Shown here one piece after another: positions 45,277-52,724 of a stretch of DNA of 64,000 bases. The DNA is from Candidatus Obscuribacterales bacterium (GTDB lineage: Bacteria; Cyanobacteriota; Vampirovibrionia; Obscuribacterales; Obscuribacteraceae). The notes under the pieces were generated by a model. It saw nothing but the letters and a program-made list of their open reading frames with translations. It had not been told where the DNA came from and did no database searches. Position 1 is the stretch's first letter. Every line of letters starts with the position of its first letter. The DNA lies in assembly GCA_019746975.1 (NCBI GenBank), contig JAIERK010000084.1:1-64000 (forward strand). The letters run 5' to 3'. Made by a program: the position numbers and the translations under genes.

Positions 45277-46734
45277 GTGAAAATTTTTAGTCGATATGCC
45301 GATCACCTAGCCTCCAATTCAACCCACATATCACCAGGACGAAATGGCAGATTTATAGTCTCAGACACACATTCGAGGCTCAACAATGTAGAGCACCAGC
45401 AGGTAATTTCGATCAATGGTTCTTACGACCTGATCGACGCTCTGCAACAAGCCCAATCGAAAAACACCTCGGTGATAGTAGCCGGGGGCAGACATTCCAT
45501 GGGCGGACAACAGCTCGTCCAAGACGGCATTTTGATTGACAGCCGCAACTTCAATCAGATAATCGCATTCGATCACGTCAATGGCACAGTCGACGTCCAG
45601 CCTGGAATCATGTGGTCCCAACTGGTTGAGAACCTCCATGAGCTGCAGCGCTCGTCCTCCCTGGTCTATTCCATTAGACAGAAACCTACAGGGGCGGACG
45701 ACATCAGCATCGGCGGCTCGTTGTCATCAAATATTCACGGGCGTGGACTGAAGTTCGGACCTTTCGTTCAGGACATCGAGGAGTTTCGCATCCTGCTTGC
45801 GAATGGAGACCGATTGACCGTCAACCGCGATAATAACGCTGAACTCTTCAGCCTCGCCATTGGCGGTTATGGACTTTTCGGTATGGTGGAGTCGGTGCGA
45901 TTGCGTTTGGCACCACGCACCATCATGCGGCGTGTCGTCGAGCCCATTAGAATCGAACAATTGATTGAAGAGTTCAACGACAGAATCGCTAGCGGTCATA
46001 CCTATGGCGACTGTCAGTTCTCGATTGACAGCACCAAGTCTGACTTTCTCGAGAAAGGGATTCTCTCTACCTATATTGAAAGCAAAGACTCAATCGCACC
46101 ACCCGATTCTCAGCTGAAATTGAGCCTTTCCGAATGGCAGGAACTGCTGTATCTTGCTCATGTGGACAAGTCGCGAGCTTACGAGAGATATGAGCAGCAT
46201 TATTTGCAAACCAACAATCAGCTCTACTATTCAGACACGATGCAGCTCAGCACCTACCTGCCAGACTACCATCAGCATGTGGATCGTAGGACTGGGGCCG
46301 CTCCGGGCACAGAGATAATATCCGAACTATATGTTCCCCGAGAAAGGCTTGGCGAATTCATGGGCGGAGCTGCCGACCTGCTCAGAGAGAAAAAGGCCGA
46401 TGTTATCTACGGCACGATAAGGCTCATTGAAAAGGATATGGAGACGTTCTTGCCCTGGGCTCGGGACAACTATGCTTGCGTCATCTTCAATATTCACACG
46501 CAACATGACAGTGAGGGTATCGCAAAATCCGCATCAATTTTCAACGGTCTGATTGAAGAAGCGCAGCGACTTGGTGGCTCATACTACCTGACTTACCATC
46601 GCTTCGCGCCAAGAACGTTGGTGGAGAACTCTTACCCACAGCTCCATGAGTTTTTCAAAAAGAAACTGCAATATGATCCCGACGAACGCATCCAGAGCGA
46701 GTGGTATCGGCACCATCGCGACATGATGCTTTAA
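45277..46734 (+). CDS. FAD-binding sugar/lactone oxidase of the VAO family
   Basis: This 485-residue flavoprotein starts with GTG at 45277 after AAGGAAAGAAAG. The FAD domain reads 'SVIVAGGRHSMGGQQLVQDG' and 'IDSRNFNQIIAFDH', then 'GADDISIGGSLSSNIHGRGL'. The GGRHS motif contains a His at the position that often carries covalent FAD in alditol or aldonolactone oxidases. The substrate cannot be told from sequence. It is not closely similar to the DprE1-like protein encoded at 27719. It is a monocistronic gene, convergent with the next one. Confidence 0.8.
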   Translation: MKIFSRYADHLASNSTHISPGRNGRFIVSDTHSRLNNVEHQQVISINGSYDLIDALQQAQSKNTSVIVAGGRHSMGGQQLVQDGILIDSRNFNQIIAFDHVNGTVDVQPGIMWSQLVENLHELQRSSSLVYSIRQKPTGADDISIGGSLSSNIHGRGLKFGPFVQDIEEFRILLANGDRLTVNRDNNAELFSLAIGGYGLFGMVESVRLRLAPRTIMRRVVEPIRIEQLIEEFNDRIASGHTYGDCQFSIDSTKSDFLEKGILSTYIESKDSIAPPDSQLKLSLSEWQELLYLAHVDKSRAYERYEQHYLQTNNQLYYSDTMQLSTYLPDYHQHVDRRTGAAPGTEIISELYVPRERLGEFMGGAADLLREKKADVIYGTIRLIEKDMETFLPWARDNYACVIFNIHTQHDSEGIAKSASIFNGLIEEAQRLGGSYYLTYHRFAPRTLVENSYPQLHEFFKKKLQYDPDERIQSEWYRHHRDMML

Positions 46735-46737
46735 GAA

Positions 46738-47268
46738 CTATTCCGGAATTGGATCGTCCGATTGCACGTTTACGATGCTGACTCCACGCCCTTGCAAAAA
46801 ATCGAGAACATCCTGGCTATGGCGCCCCATGGGCCACAATGGCACTTCCATCTGAGCGTAGCTGGTATGCAAGATTACCGACGAGCAGTCCCGATACGGA
46901 TAGTATTCCGCATACCTGATGTCGTCCAACAGAACCATCTGGATGGCTCGTTTTCCGCTCAAACCATCAAAAACATTCAGCACGGCCTCGGTATCGGTGA
47001 GCTCCAGAATGTAAAGCCGCCTCGAGTCGCGAATAAGTGAATGCGCCATCAAAAACAAGACAGAGGCAAATGCAACAGAGGCTCCGGCAATCGTTAACGA
47101 CCAGAAGAAGTTGTACTGGAATGTGTAGACAGCAACCGAGAACCAGATCACCATGAACATCATCCCGACTACGATGGCAACCCACATCACATTCGAGCCG
47201 ACGCGCCTGATGCGGGGATCGGATTCCAGTCGTATGGCTTGGTTGAGAGTCGCTACCACGATCGTCAA
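46738..47268 (-). CDS. Two-helix membrane protein of unknown function
   Basis: This 176-residue protein starts with TTG or a nearby GTG. Two adjacent membrane helices at about residues 26-48 (VMWVAIVVGMMFMVIWFSVA) and 53-77 (FFWSLTIAGASVAFASVLF) are followed by a cytosolic domain with 'LYILELTDTEAVLNVFDGLS' and a beta-rich pattern. The layout resembles small membrane proteins with PH-like domains, but this is only a structural impression. No family is recognised. Confidence 0.65.
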   Translation of the reverse strand: MTIVVATLNQAIRLESDPRIRRVGSNVMWVAIVVGMMFMVIWFSVAVYTFQYNFFWSLTIAGASVAFASVLFLMAHSLIRDSRRLYILELTDTEAVLNVFDGLSGKRAIQMVLLDDIRYAEYYPYRDCSSVILHTSYAQMEVPLWPMGRHSQDVLDFLQGRGVSIVNVQSDDPIPE

Positions 47269-47359
47269 GTCCTATAGCAAGCCGTCCAGCCGATTTTATC
47301 CATCGGCAGTATGCCCGGAATTAGTGCGACGGCAACGGTAGCCTGATTAATTGTTGAAA

Positions 47360-48886
47360 CTAACCGAAGATTGTTAGTGCCATCAGGAATGTAGCACTGT
47401 TCCACATACAGTGAGCCACCATCGCGGGCACCAGGCTTTTTGTGCGCTCGAATACGAAAGCGAATAGCGCTCCCAGGACGAAAAGCTGCAACGCACCACC
47501 CATGTCCATATGGGCAAGCGAGAACAGCGTCGCGCTGATTACAATCGAAGGAAAAGCTCCCAATTTTCTGCGCAAAGATGTATAGAGAAACCCTCTGAAG
47601 AGAGTCTCTTCACAAAGGGCAGGAAGTACCCCGAGCGTTATGAGGAACATGACTACCGCCAGCGGGTTCGTGTCTTTGACCGATGACAGCACCACGGCGA
47701 CAATAGGGTTGGTGGACCCCTGAGAACCGAGTTTGGTGGCAATAATTGTGGCTACCACAACGAAAGGAATCGCCGCGTACCAGGTCAATACGCCCGCAAG
47801 AACCAGTCCCACTGGACCTCTTCGTTGGGTGTGCCAGCGAAGTCTAATTCCTTCGATGAATTTCGTCTTGTGAGATCTGAAAGCGAAAAGCCAAATATAA
47901 AACAGGGACGGCAAATTTTGTGACAGATACAAGGCAGCCGTTATCAGGGCTACGGTAAATGCTCCCTGCTCAATGGCAATATTGGCCAGGTCTTTGGATA
48001 ATCCTTTTAGAAGTGGCCCTACCAAAAATTCGGTCGACAGCCAACTGATAAAAACCGCGTAAACGGGTTTCCATCCCCACCCTTCGGGAGCCGCAATCAG
48101 TTTACGCTCCTCTTCACTGGTTGGCGACCTCGATAAGAGAAACAGTTGAGCGATGATTACGATTACACCGACGAGTCCCGCCAAGAATGCCGCCACCATG
48201 AATACAGCGACGCGTATAACGTAGTCGCGATAGTGGCCCATGAAGGCGTCGACGCTGGCCTCATATTCCTTCGTGCTACCGGACGCTTTGACGAGTTGAA
48301 CGCTTATCACGTCCTGATACCATCCAGCCGGCATCTCTTTGCGCAAAATCGACTTGTATTCGCCGACTTCACCTTTACCTACTTTTCGATTGACATAAAC
48401 GGCCTTCAAAAGACGCGAAATCGCTCTGGCTTTGTCTGTGTCGATTTTGTCGATGCTTGCGATATCATCCTTGAAGGGCTTGTTGATTTCAGAATGAACA
48501 ACAACGCGTTTGGCAAGGAGTGTTGAAGATTGAGGAGCCAGGGCAATTGCTTTGCTTATCGACTGGTCGCCGTCAGAGTAAGCCTTGTCCAGCATTTCTT
48601 GGTAGGTTTTATTCTCTTTCTCGCTGCCTTTCATAAAAGGCTTAAGCGCTGAGAATGCAGAAGTCATTCGCAGACTGAGTTCGGCCTTGTCAGACTCGAC
48701 GAAGACCTCATTGCCACCCTTCCGCCCTTCCATCGTCGAACGGATGGAACCGATCACAAAAAGCGTGGCAAACACTAGATATAGATGAAGCAGCAACTTC
48801 TTCTGTTCGTTTTTCAGAACAAAAGCCAGGCCCGTAATGACAATAAACCCTGCTAGCCAGGCGTAGTAAGTATCGCTAAATTGCAG
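47360..48886 (-). CDS. CPBP-family intramembrane metalloprotease, apparent CTG start
   Basis: The CAAX-protease/bacteriocin-processing (CPBP) signature is clear: 'LCEETLFRGFLYTSLRRK' (EE..R), 'SATLFSLAHMDMG' (His) and 'LVPAMVAHCMWNSATFL' (His and Asn). About eight membrane helices are predicted, with a large N-terminal extracytoplasmic region (residues of about 55-200). The frame is open upstream of the first TTG (48796) to a CTG at 48886 that follows a perfect AGGAGG by five bases. Starting there adds another membrane helix (YYAWLAGFIVITGLAFVL). I therefore take the start at 48886 (508 residues); a TTG start gives 478. The substrate is unknown. Confidence 0.85.
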   Translation of the reverse strand: MQFSDTYYAWLAGFIVITGLAFVLKNEQKKLLLHLYLVFATLFVIGSIRSTMEGRKGGNEVFVESDKAELSLRMTSAFSALKPFMKGSEKENKTYQEMLDKAYSDGDQSISKAIALAPQSSTLLAKRVVVHSEINKPFKDDIASIDKIDTDKARAISRLLKAVYVNRKVGKGEVGEYKSILRKEMPAGWYQDVISVQLVKASGSTKEYEASVDAFMGHYRDYVIRVAVFMVAAFLAGLVGVIVIIAQLFLLSRSPTSEEERKLIAAPEGWGWKPVYAVFISWLSTEFLVGPLLKGLSKDLANIAIEQGAFTVALITAALYLSQNLPSLFYIWLFAFRSHKTKFIEGIRLRWHTQRRGPVGLVLAGVLTWYAAIPFVVVATIIATKLGSQGSTNPIVAVVLSSVKDTNPLAVVMFLITLGVLPALCEETLFRGFLYTSLRRKLGAFPSIVISATLFSLAHMDMGGALQLFVLGALFAFVFERTKSLVPAMVAHCMWNSATFLMALTIFG

Positions 48887-48891
48887 GTTGA

Positions 48892-48897
48892 CCTCCT
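48892..48897 (-). promoter_or_regulatory. Shine-Dalgarno site pointing to a CTG start
   Basis: On the minus strand AGGAGG is followed by TCAAC and then CTG, in frame with the CPBP protease. No ATG, GTG or TTG occurs within a suitable distance. Confidence 0.55.
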
Positions 48898-49143
48898 GGC
48901 AACAAATCGGATCCTGTTGCTCCAGTATAGCCCAGTTTTATGGGGAAACCGAAAACGATTTGACGCCCGGTTGGGAACTCCAGACCTTCAAACTGGAGAC
49001 TATCGTCAATACTCGACGGATTCGCGGACGAAGTTCGATCAGTAAACGCCACGGAGCACGCGAATACTTCCATGGAGGAGATTTCGAGACTCGTTACGCG
49101 GAGTGCCCGCGTCTGGCTGGCACCGTGCCGCAACCACTAGTCG

Positions 49144-49307
49144 ATTTCTGTTTTGCCAAAGCGCTGTGTTCAGTAGTTTGATCGCTAACCGATATCGGTT
49201 AACGATCTAGAATCCCGTAGGTACACCGATCTCAGGCTCGGACAGTTTCTTAAACCGTCGCCAATTTTGGCGTTGGAATTCAAAGTCAAGCGGCTCGCGG
49301 TGGCACA
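49144..49307. repeat. Tandem duplication, unit 1
   Basis: A segment of about 165 bp is repeated at 49329-49494 with a period of 187 bases and only a few differences over the last 150 bp. Each unit contains the palindrome, the stretch CTAGAATCCCGTAGGTACAC, and a CGCCAA-TT-TTGGCG hairpin. It sits in a 728-bp region without a supported gene (48887-49614). Confidence 0.9.
49180..49207. repeat. Intergenic palindrome, copy 4
   Basis: The core reads GCTAACCGATATCGGTTAAC with arms GATC and GATC. The inner C:C mismatch is repaired, but a new C:A mismatch appears at the second core base. Confidence 0.85.
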
Positions 49308-49328
49308 GCGACCACGACGATTGAAGCA

Positions 49329-49494
49329 ATTTCTCTTTTGCTAAAGCACGCTCTATTCAGTACTTTGATCGCTAACCGATATCGGTTAACGATCTAGAAT
49401 CCCGTAGGTACACCGATCTCAGGCTCGGACAGTTTCTTAAACCGACGCCAATTTTGGCGTTGGAGTTCAAAGTCAAGCGGCTCGCGGTGGCACA
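49329..49494. repeat. Tandem duplication, unit 2
   Basis: This is the second copy of the segment at 49144. The left 40 bases are more diverged and include a two-base length change; the rest is almost identical, pointing to a recent duplication. Confidence 0.9.
49367..49394. repeat. Intergenic palindrome, copy 5
   Basis: Identical to copy 4, within the second tandem unit. Confidence 0.85.
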
Positions 49495-49614
49495 TGCCGC
49501 GCTCAGCGCGACGCATTGGCATCGCGCGAACGAAACTTAGGCATCACACCACATATGGTGCCAAACCCGTTCGTTAAACGCAGACTGAAGTACCAAGAAA
49601 AGGTGCGTCAAGGA

Positions 49615-49935
49615 TTACATGCTGCCGCCGCCGGCGTCACCGCCGCCCATGAAGGCGTTACCGTACTCGCCAAGCTGTCCAAATCCGCTGAACTCGCCCA
49701 TATCGCCGAACGCATCAAGCCCACCAAACTCGGTGCCGGTATCGTGCAGGAAGTCTTTGTCATCATCCGGATAGTACCTGTCAGCGCGTGGCTGCTGGTC
49801 CGGATAATAGCCCCAGGGGAAGAACCTGGAAAGCTTTTTCCTACGCAAGAATCTCGGCAGTTTGACAAAGCCTAAGCCTAGCAACACAACTGCTGCAAAG
49901 ATTAGTTCCGTCAGAAGTACGTTGGTGAAGTTCAT
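49615..49935 (-). CDS. Small membrane-anchored Asp/Gly-rich protein (106 aa)
   Basis: An N-terminal helix (residues about 8-25, LTELIFAAVVLLGLGFV) is followed by a basic patch (PRFLRRKKLSRF), then an aromatic/acidic segment (YYPDDDKDFLHD) and a Gly/Phe/Met-rich tail ending GGGDAGGGSM. The positive-inside rule predicts that the tail is cytosolic. Composition favours this frame over two overlapping frames on both strands. The function is unknown and the disordered tail resists family assignment. Confidence 0.6.
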   Translation of the reverse strand: MNFTNVLLTELIFAAVVLLGLGFVKLPRFLRRKKLSRFFPWGYYPDQQPRADRYYPDDDKDFLHDTGTEFGGLDAFGDMGEFSGFGQLGEYGNAFMGGGDAGGGSM

Positions 49936-50025
49936 TTCGTGAAGATGCCCTTGTCGGGGCTAACGCCTTTGTCAGGAGCATCGTACGAAGCGCTCGCCAA
50001 TAAGTCAACTGCTTCAGTGGGAATA

Positions 50026-50232
50026 TTACTCAGCGTCTGTAAACAAGGCAACATGCTGGTTGCCTACGGTGCTTACCGACATGTGTGGGGTCTGGGTGCG
50101 CTTGAAGGTCTCAATGTACCGTCTTAAGGCTTCGCGTATGAGGTCGGATCTGGTTCGGTGTTCTACTTGTGCAACAAAGTCAATCTGCTCGAGCAGACCT
50201 GGGGGCAGAGCAACAAGTACTTTCTTAGGCAT
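50026..50232 (-). CDS. Ribbon-helix-helix (CopG/Arc-type) DNA-binding protein
   Basis: This 68-residue protein begins with the beta strand KKVLVALPPGLLEQID, followed by the two-helix part 'VEHRTRSDLIREALRRYIET'. This is the classic pattern of RHH repressors and antitoxins. AAAGG lies before the ATG. No toxin-like gene adjoins it: the nearest same-strand gene is the Asp/Gly-rich membrane protein 90 bases downstream. A role as a stand-alone repressor is therefore as likely as an antitoxin role. Confidence 0.82.
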   Translation of the reverse strand: MPKKVLVALPPGLLEQIDFVAQVEHRTRSDLIREALRRYIETFKRTQTPHMSVSTVGNQHVALFTDAE

Positions 50233-50614
50233 ACGTGGTCCCTTTAATATTCACTACGAAAGATGGTATATACAAAAAAATGCACGAAGCCATATGCGCC
50301 CTGGGCATTCGCAAGTACACCCCGGATCGAAAGAAACATCTGGCTTCCGATTTAAATTTACACGTAACAGACCATTTTCGGAAGAGCTAAAACGCCCATA
50401 AACACGCAATAAGGGTGAAACTAATATAAAAGCTTTTTTTGGAATCTGCAAAACCTCATTTTCTCAAGAGCTGCTTGCTAAGCGGCTTTCATAACGACCA
50501 TCCTGAGAGGATTTTGCCGATTTGTTTTTTTTCGATAAGCACTATTGCTTTTTAGCGCTGAACAAAAACATGTAATAATGCGGTTCTTATAGGTATATGA
50601 GATAGCATATTCGT
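50233..50614. other. 382-bp intergenic region upstream of selD
   Basis: A-T-rich tracts (for example near 50430 and 50525) and the candidate promoter at 50571 are visible. A small minus-strand frame at 50254-50451 has poor composition and is not supported. Confidence 0.4.
50571..50579 (+). promoter_or_regulatory. Candidate extended -10 promoter element for selD
   Basis: TGTAATAAT matches an extended -10 (TGnTATAAT) at all but one position and lies 36 bases before the selD ATG. No good -35 box is visible at the expected distance. Confidence 0.35.
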
Positions 50615-51688
50615 ATGGCCGACAAAACCGAACATCAACAAAAAAAGTTGACCGCCAACGTCAGAGCTGGTGGTTGCGCAGCAAAACTAGGGGCAGCCGA
50701 GCTTGCAAAAATTCTTGCGCATCTCCCTCAAAAGTCGCCGCCAGAGCTGCTTGCCGGCATAGGCAATTTCGAAGATGCAGCTGTTTACAAAATTTCAGAT
50801 GATATTGCAATTGTTCAGACAATCGACTTTTTCCCTCCAGTTGTTGATGATCCCTATCTCTTCGGTCAGATCGCAGCAACGAATGCGCTGTCCGACGTAT
50901 ATGCAATGGGCGGACGACCGGTTATTGCACTTAACGTTTTGTGTTTTCCAACATGCGATTTTGATGAACAGGTACTCGCCGACATCTTGAAAGGCGGGTC
51001 CGACCAAGTTGAAAAGGCTGGTGCCGTAATTGCCGGTGGTCACTCGATCCAGCTAGGAGAGCCGGTCTACGGACTGGCAGTAACAGGTCTGGTCAAGCCT
51101 GCTGAGCTACTCACCAATGGTGGTGCCAAGCCGTTTGACAAGCTTATCCTGACAAAGCCATTAGGAGCGGGAATAGCGCTGTTGGCGCTGAAAGCAGAGA
51201 TGCTCGCTGATTCATCAAGGACCGCACTTCTCAATAACCTCACTCAACTCAACTCCACCGCTCTGGACTGCGGCAAGAAATTCGACGTGCACGCACTAAC
51301 AGATGTCACTGGCTTCGGGCTTGCCGGGCACTTGCATGAGATGGCGAAAGGGAGCGGACTGAAGTGCAGGATTTCGGTGGATGCAATCAAGACATTACCA
51401 GACGTCATCGAGCTGGCCCAGCAAGGCTTCGTACCAGCTGGTGCATACGGCAATCGCGACTCATATAAGGATTCGATTGCATACCTTAATAAGGTAGAGT
51501 TGGAAATGGAAGATCTGATCTTCGACCCGCAAACATCCGGGGGGCTCTTGTTTTCTGTCAAGGCAGAGCATGCCGACGCCTTGCTTGATGAGCTTTTGGG
51601 CAATGGTCTTGGCGCTTGCCTGATAGGAGAGATGCTGGAAGTCGATACCAACGAAACAAGGGGTTTGGTTGAAGTTTCAAGCGGTTGA
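50615..51688 (+). CDS. selD: Selenide, water dikinase
   Basis: This 357-residue enzyme makes selenophosphate from selenide and ATP, the selenium donor for selenocysteine, selenouridine or selenium cofactors. The N-terminal catalytic pair is Cys21 and Lys24 in RAGGCAAKLG; the usual second Cys of the GC.CK motif is Ala here, and the codon for residue 21 is TGC, so this is not a selenoprotein. Further motifs 'FEDAAVYKI', 'FPPVVDDPYLFGQIAATNAL' and 'VIAGGHSI' fit the family. It precedes yedF by 51 bases. Confidence 0.95.
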   Translation: MADKTEHQQKKLTANVRAGGCAAKLGAAELAKILAHLPQKSPPELLAGIGNFEDAAVYKISDDIAIVQTIDFFPPVVDDPYLFGQIAATNALSDVYAMGGRPVIALNVLCFPTCDFDEQVLADILKGGSDQVEKAGAVIAGGHSIQLGEPVYGLAVTGLVKPAELLTNGGAKPFDKLILTKPLGAGIALLALKAEMLADSSRTALLNNLTQLNSTALDCGKKFDVHALTDVTGFGLAGHLHEMAKGSGLKCRISVDAIKTLPDVIELAQQGFVPAGAYGNRDSYKDSIAYLNKVELEMEDLIFDPQTSGGLLFSVKAEHADALLDELLGNGLGACLIGEMLEVDTNETRGLVEVSSG

Positions 51689-51739
51689 TATGCAGTATGA
51701 TCCATAACCATGTAGAGATGGAGATATTGGTATCACGCC

Positions 51740-52360
51740 ATGGAGAGACAAATTGACCTGCGCGGGCTGACCTGCCCGGAGCCAGTTCTTCGAACGAAAA
51801 AGCTTTTGGACGACAAGAGCATCATCAAAGTCGAAGCGCTGGTCGAATCAGAAGTTAATGTGAAAAACCTCGCGAGATTGGCGCGCTCACAAAAGGTTTC
51901 GATGAGCTGCTCGAATGAGGGCGATTTCTATCGCGTCGTACTCACACGAGCAGAGACCGAACCGCTCAATGCCCTGGAAGAACTCGCTATTCGCGAAGCG
52001 CAGAAAGAGACCAACAAACAGCGGGTCGGTACGATTGTGTTTATCTCCAAAGATACATTGGGAGAAGGGGACAGAGACTTCAGCGTCAGTCTCCTCAACG
52101 TCTTTTTGCAAACTATGTTTGACGCAGGCCACCGCCCCCGAGCCATACTTATGGCCAATTCAGGCGTAAAGCTCATGGATCCTGGTGGATCCACATTGCC
52201 GGTTCTCAGCAATTTCGCCGAAGCCGGTTGCGAGGTTTTGGCGTGCGGATTATGCGTCGAGTTTTACGGACTGAAGGGCAAAGTGCCGGCAGACCAGATA
52301 ACTAATATGTTTTCGATCTGCGAGTACCTGATGAACGCTGATCGGGTAATCACAGCGTAA
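51740..52360 (+). CDS. yedF: Selenium metabolism protein YedF
   Basis: This 206-residue protein has an N-terminal TusA/SirA-like domain ('IDLRGLTCPEPVLRTKKLL', with the CPxP-type motif) followed by a DsrE-like domain ('FLQTMFDAGHRPRAILMAN', then 'LACGLCVEFYGLKGKVP'). This two-domain layout is typical of YedF, which is usually encoded beside SelD and thought to handle selenium transfer. It is adjacent to and probably cotranscribed with selD. The SelA/SelB and SelU genes, which would show how selenium is used, are not in the window. Confidence 0.92.
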   Translation: MERQIDLRGLTCPEPVLRTKKLLDDKSIIKVEALVESEVNVKNLARLARSQKVSMSCSNEGDFYRVVLTRAETEPLNALEELAIREAQKETNKQRVGTIVFISKDTLGEGDRDFSVSLLNVFLQTMFDAGHRPRAILMANSGVKLMDPGGSTLPVLSNFAEAGCEVLACGLCVEFYGLKGKVPADQITNMFSICEYLMNADRVITA

Positions 52361-52369
52361 ATCGCGGAC

Positions 52370-52522
52370 CTACAGATTACGATCGTAGTTGCTGAAGAAG
52401 TCCGAATCGAAGAGGATCTTGAACAGGAAAACGCTCATGGCAATTGAGCAGCCAATGATTGCAATAATGACTGTAATAGAAATATTGTGGAACAAGCCCA
52501 CAAGGTGACCTATGACTTCCAT
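52370..52522 (-). CDS. Small single-pass membrane protein (50 aa)
   Basis: From the ATG at 52522 the protein reads MEVIGHLVGLFHN, then a hydrophobic helix ISITVIIAIIGCSIAMSVFL, then an aromatic/charged tail ending NYDRNL. A TTG at 52552 would add ten residues. It is convergent with yedF. No family is recognised; the clean single-helix design favours a real gene. Confidence 0.5.
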   Translation of the reverse strand: MEVIGHLVGLFHNISITVIIAIIGCSIAMSVFLFKILFDSDFFSNYDRNL

Positions 52523-52724
52523 AGAAAGATCCGCGATCGAGCTAGTTGGCAAAAATCAGTGTAATGCTTATATGAGAAAAAGCATAGTATGCCAAGCACT
52601 TGTCATTGGGAGGATTACGGTGCTAGTTGCCTGCCGTAACGAGCTTCCGAGAGATCGCAATATCCAAATTATTTGCCAGGTTTAATTTAGCTAGTTAGAA
52701 ACACACACGAAAAGTTGTCATAGG

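Noticed and set aside
49144-49494. Possible CRISPR array
   Set aside because: Only two long units with no short repeat-spacer alternation and no cas genes.
50615-50690. Possible selenocysteine in SelD
   Set aside because: The catalytic codon is TGC (Cys), with no in-frame TGA.
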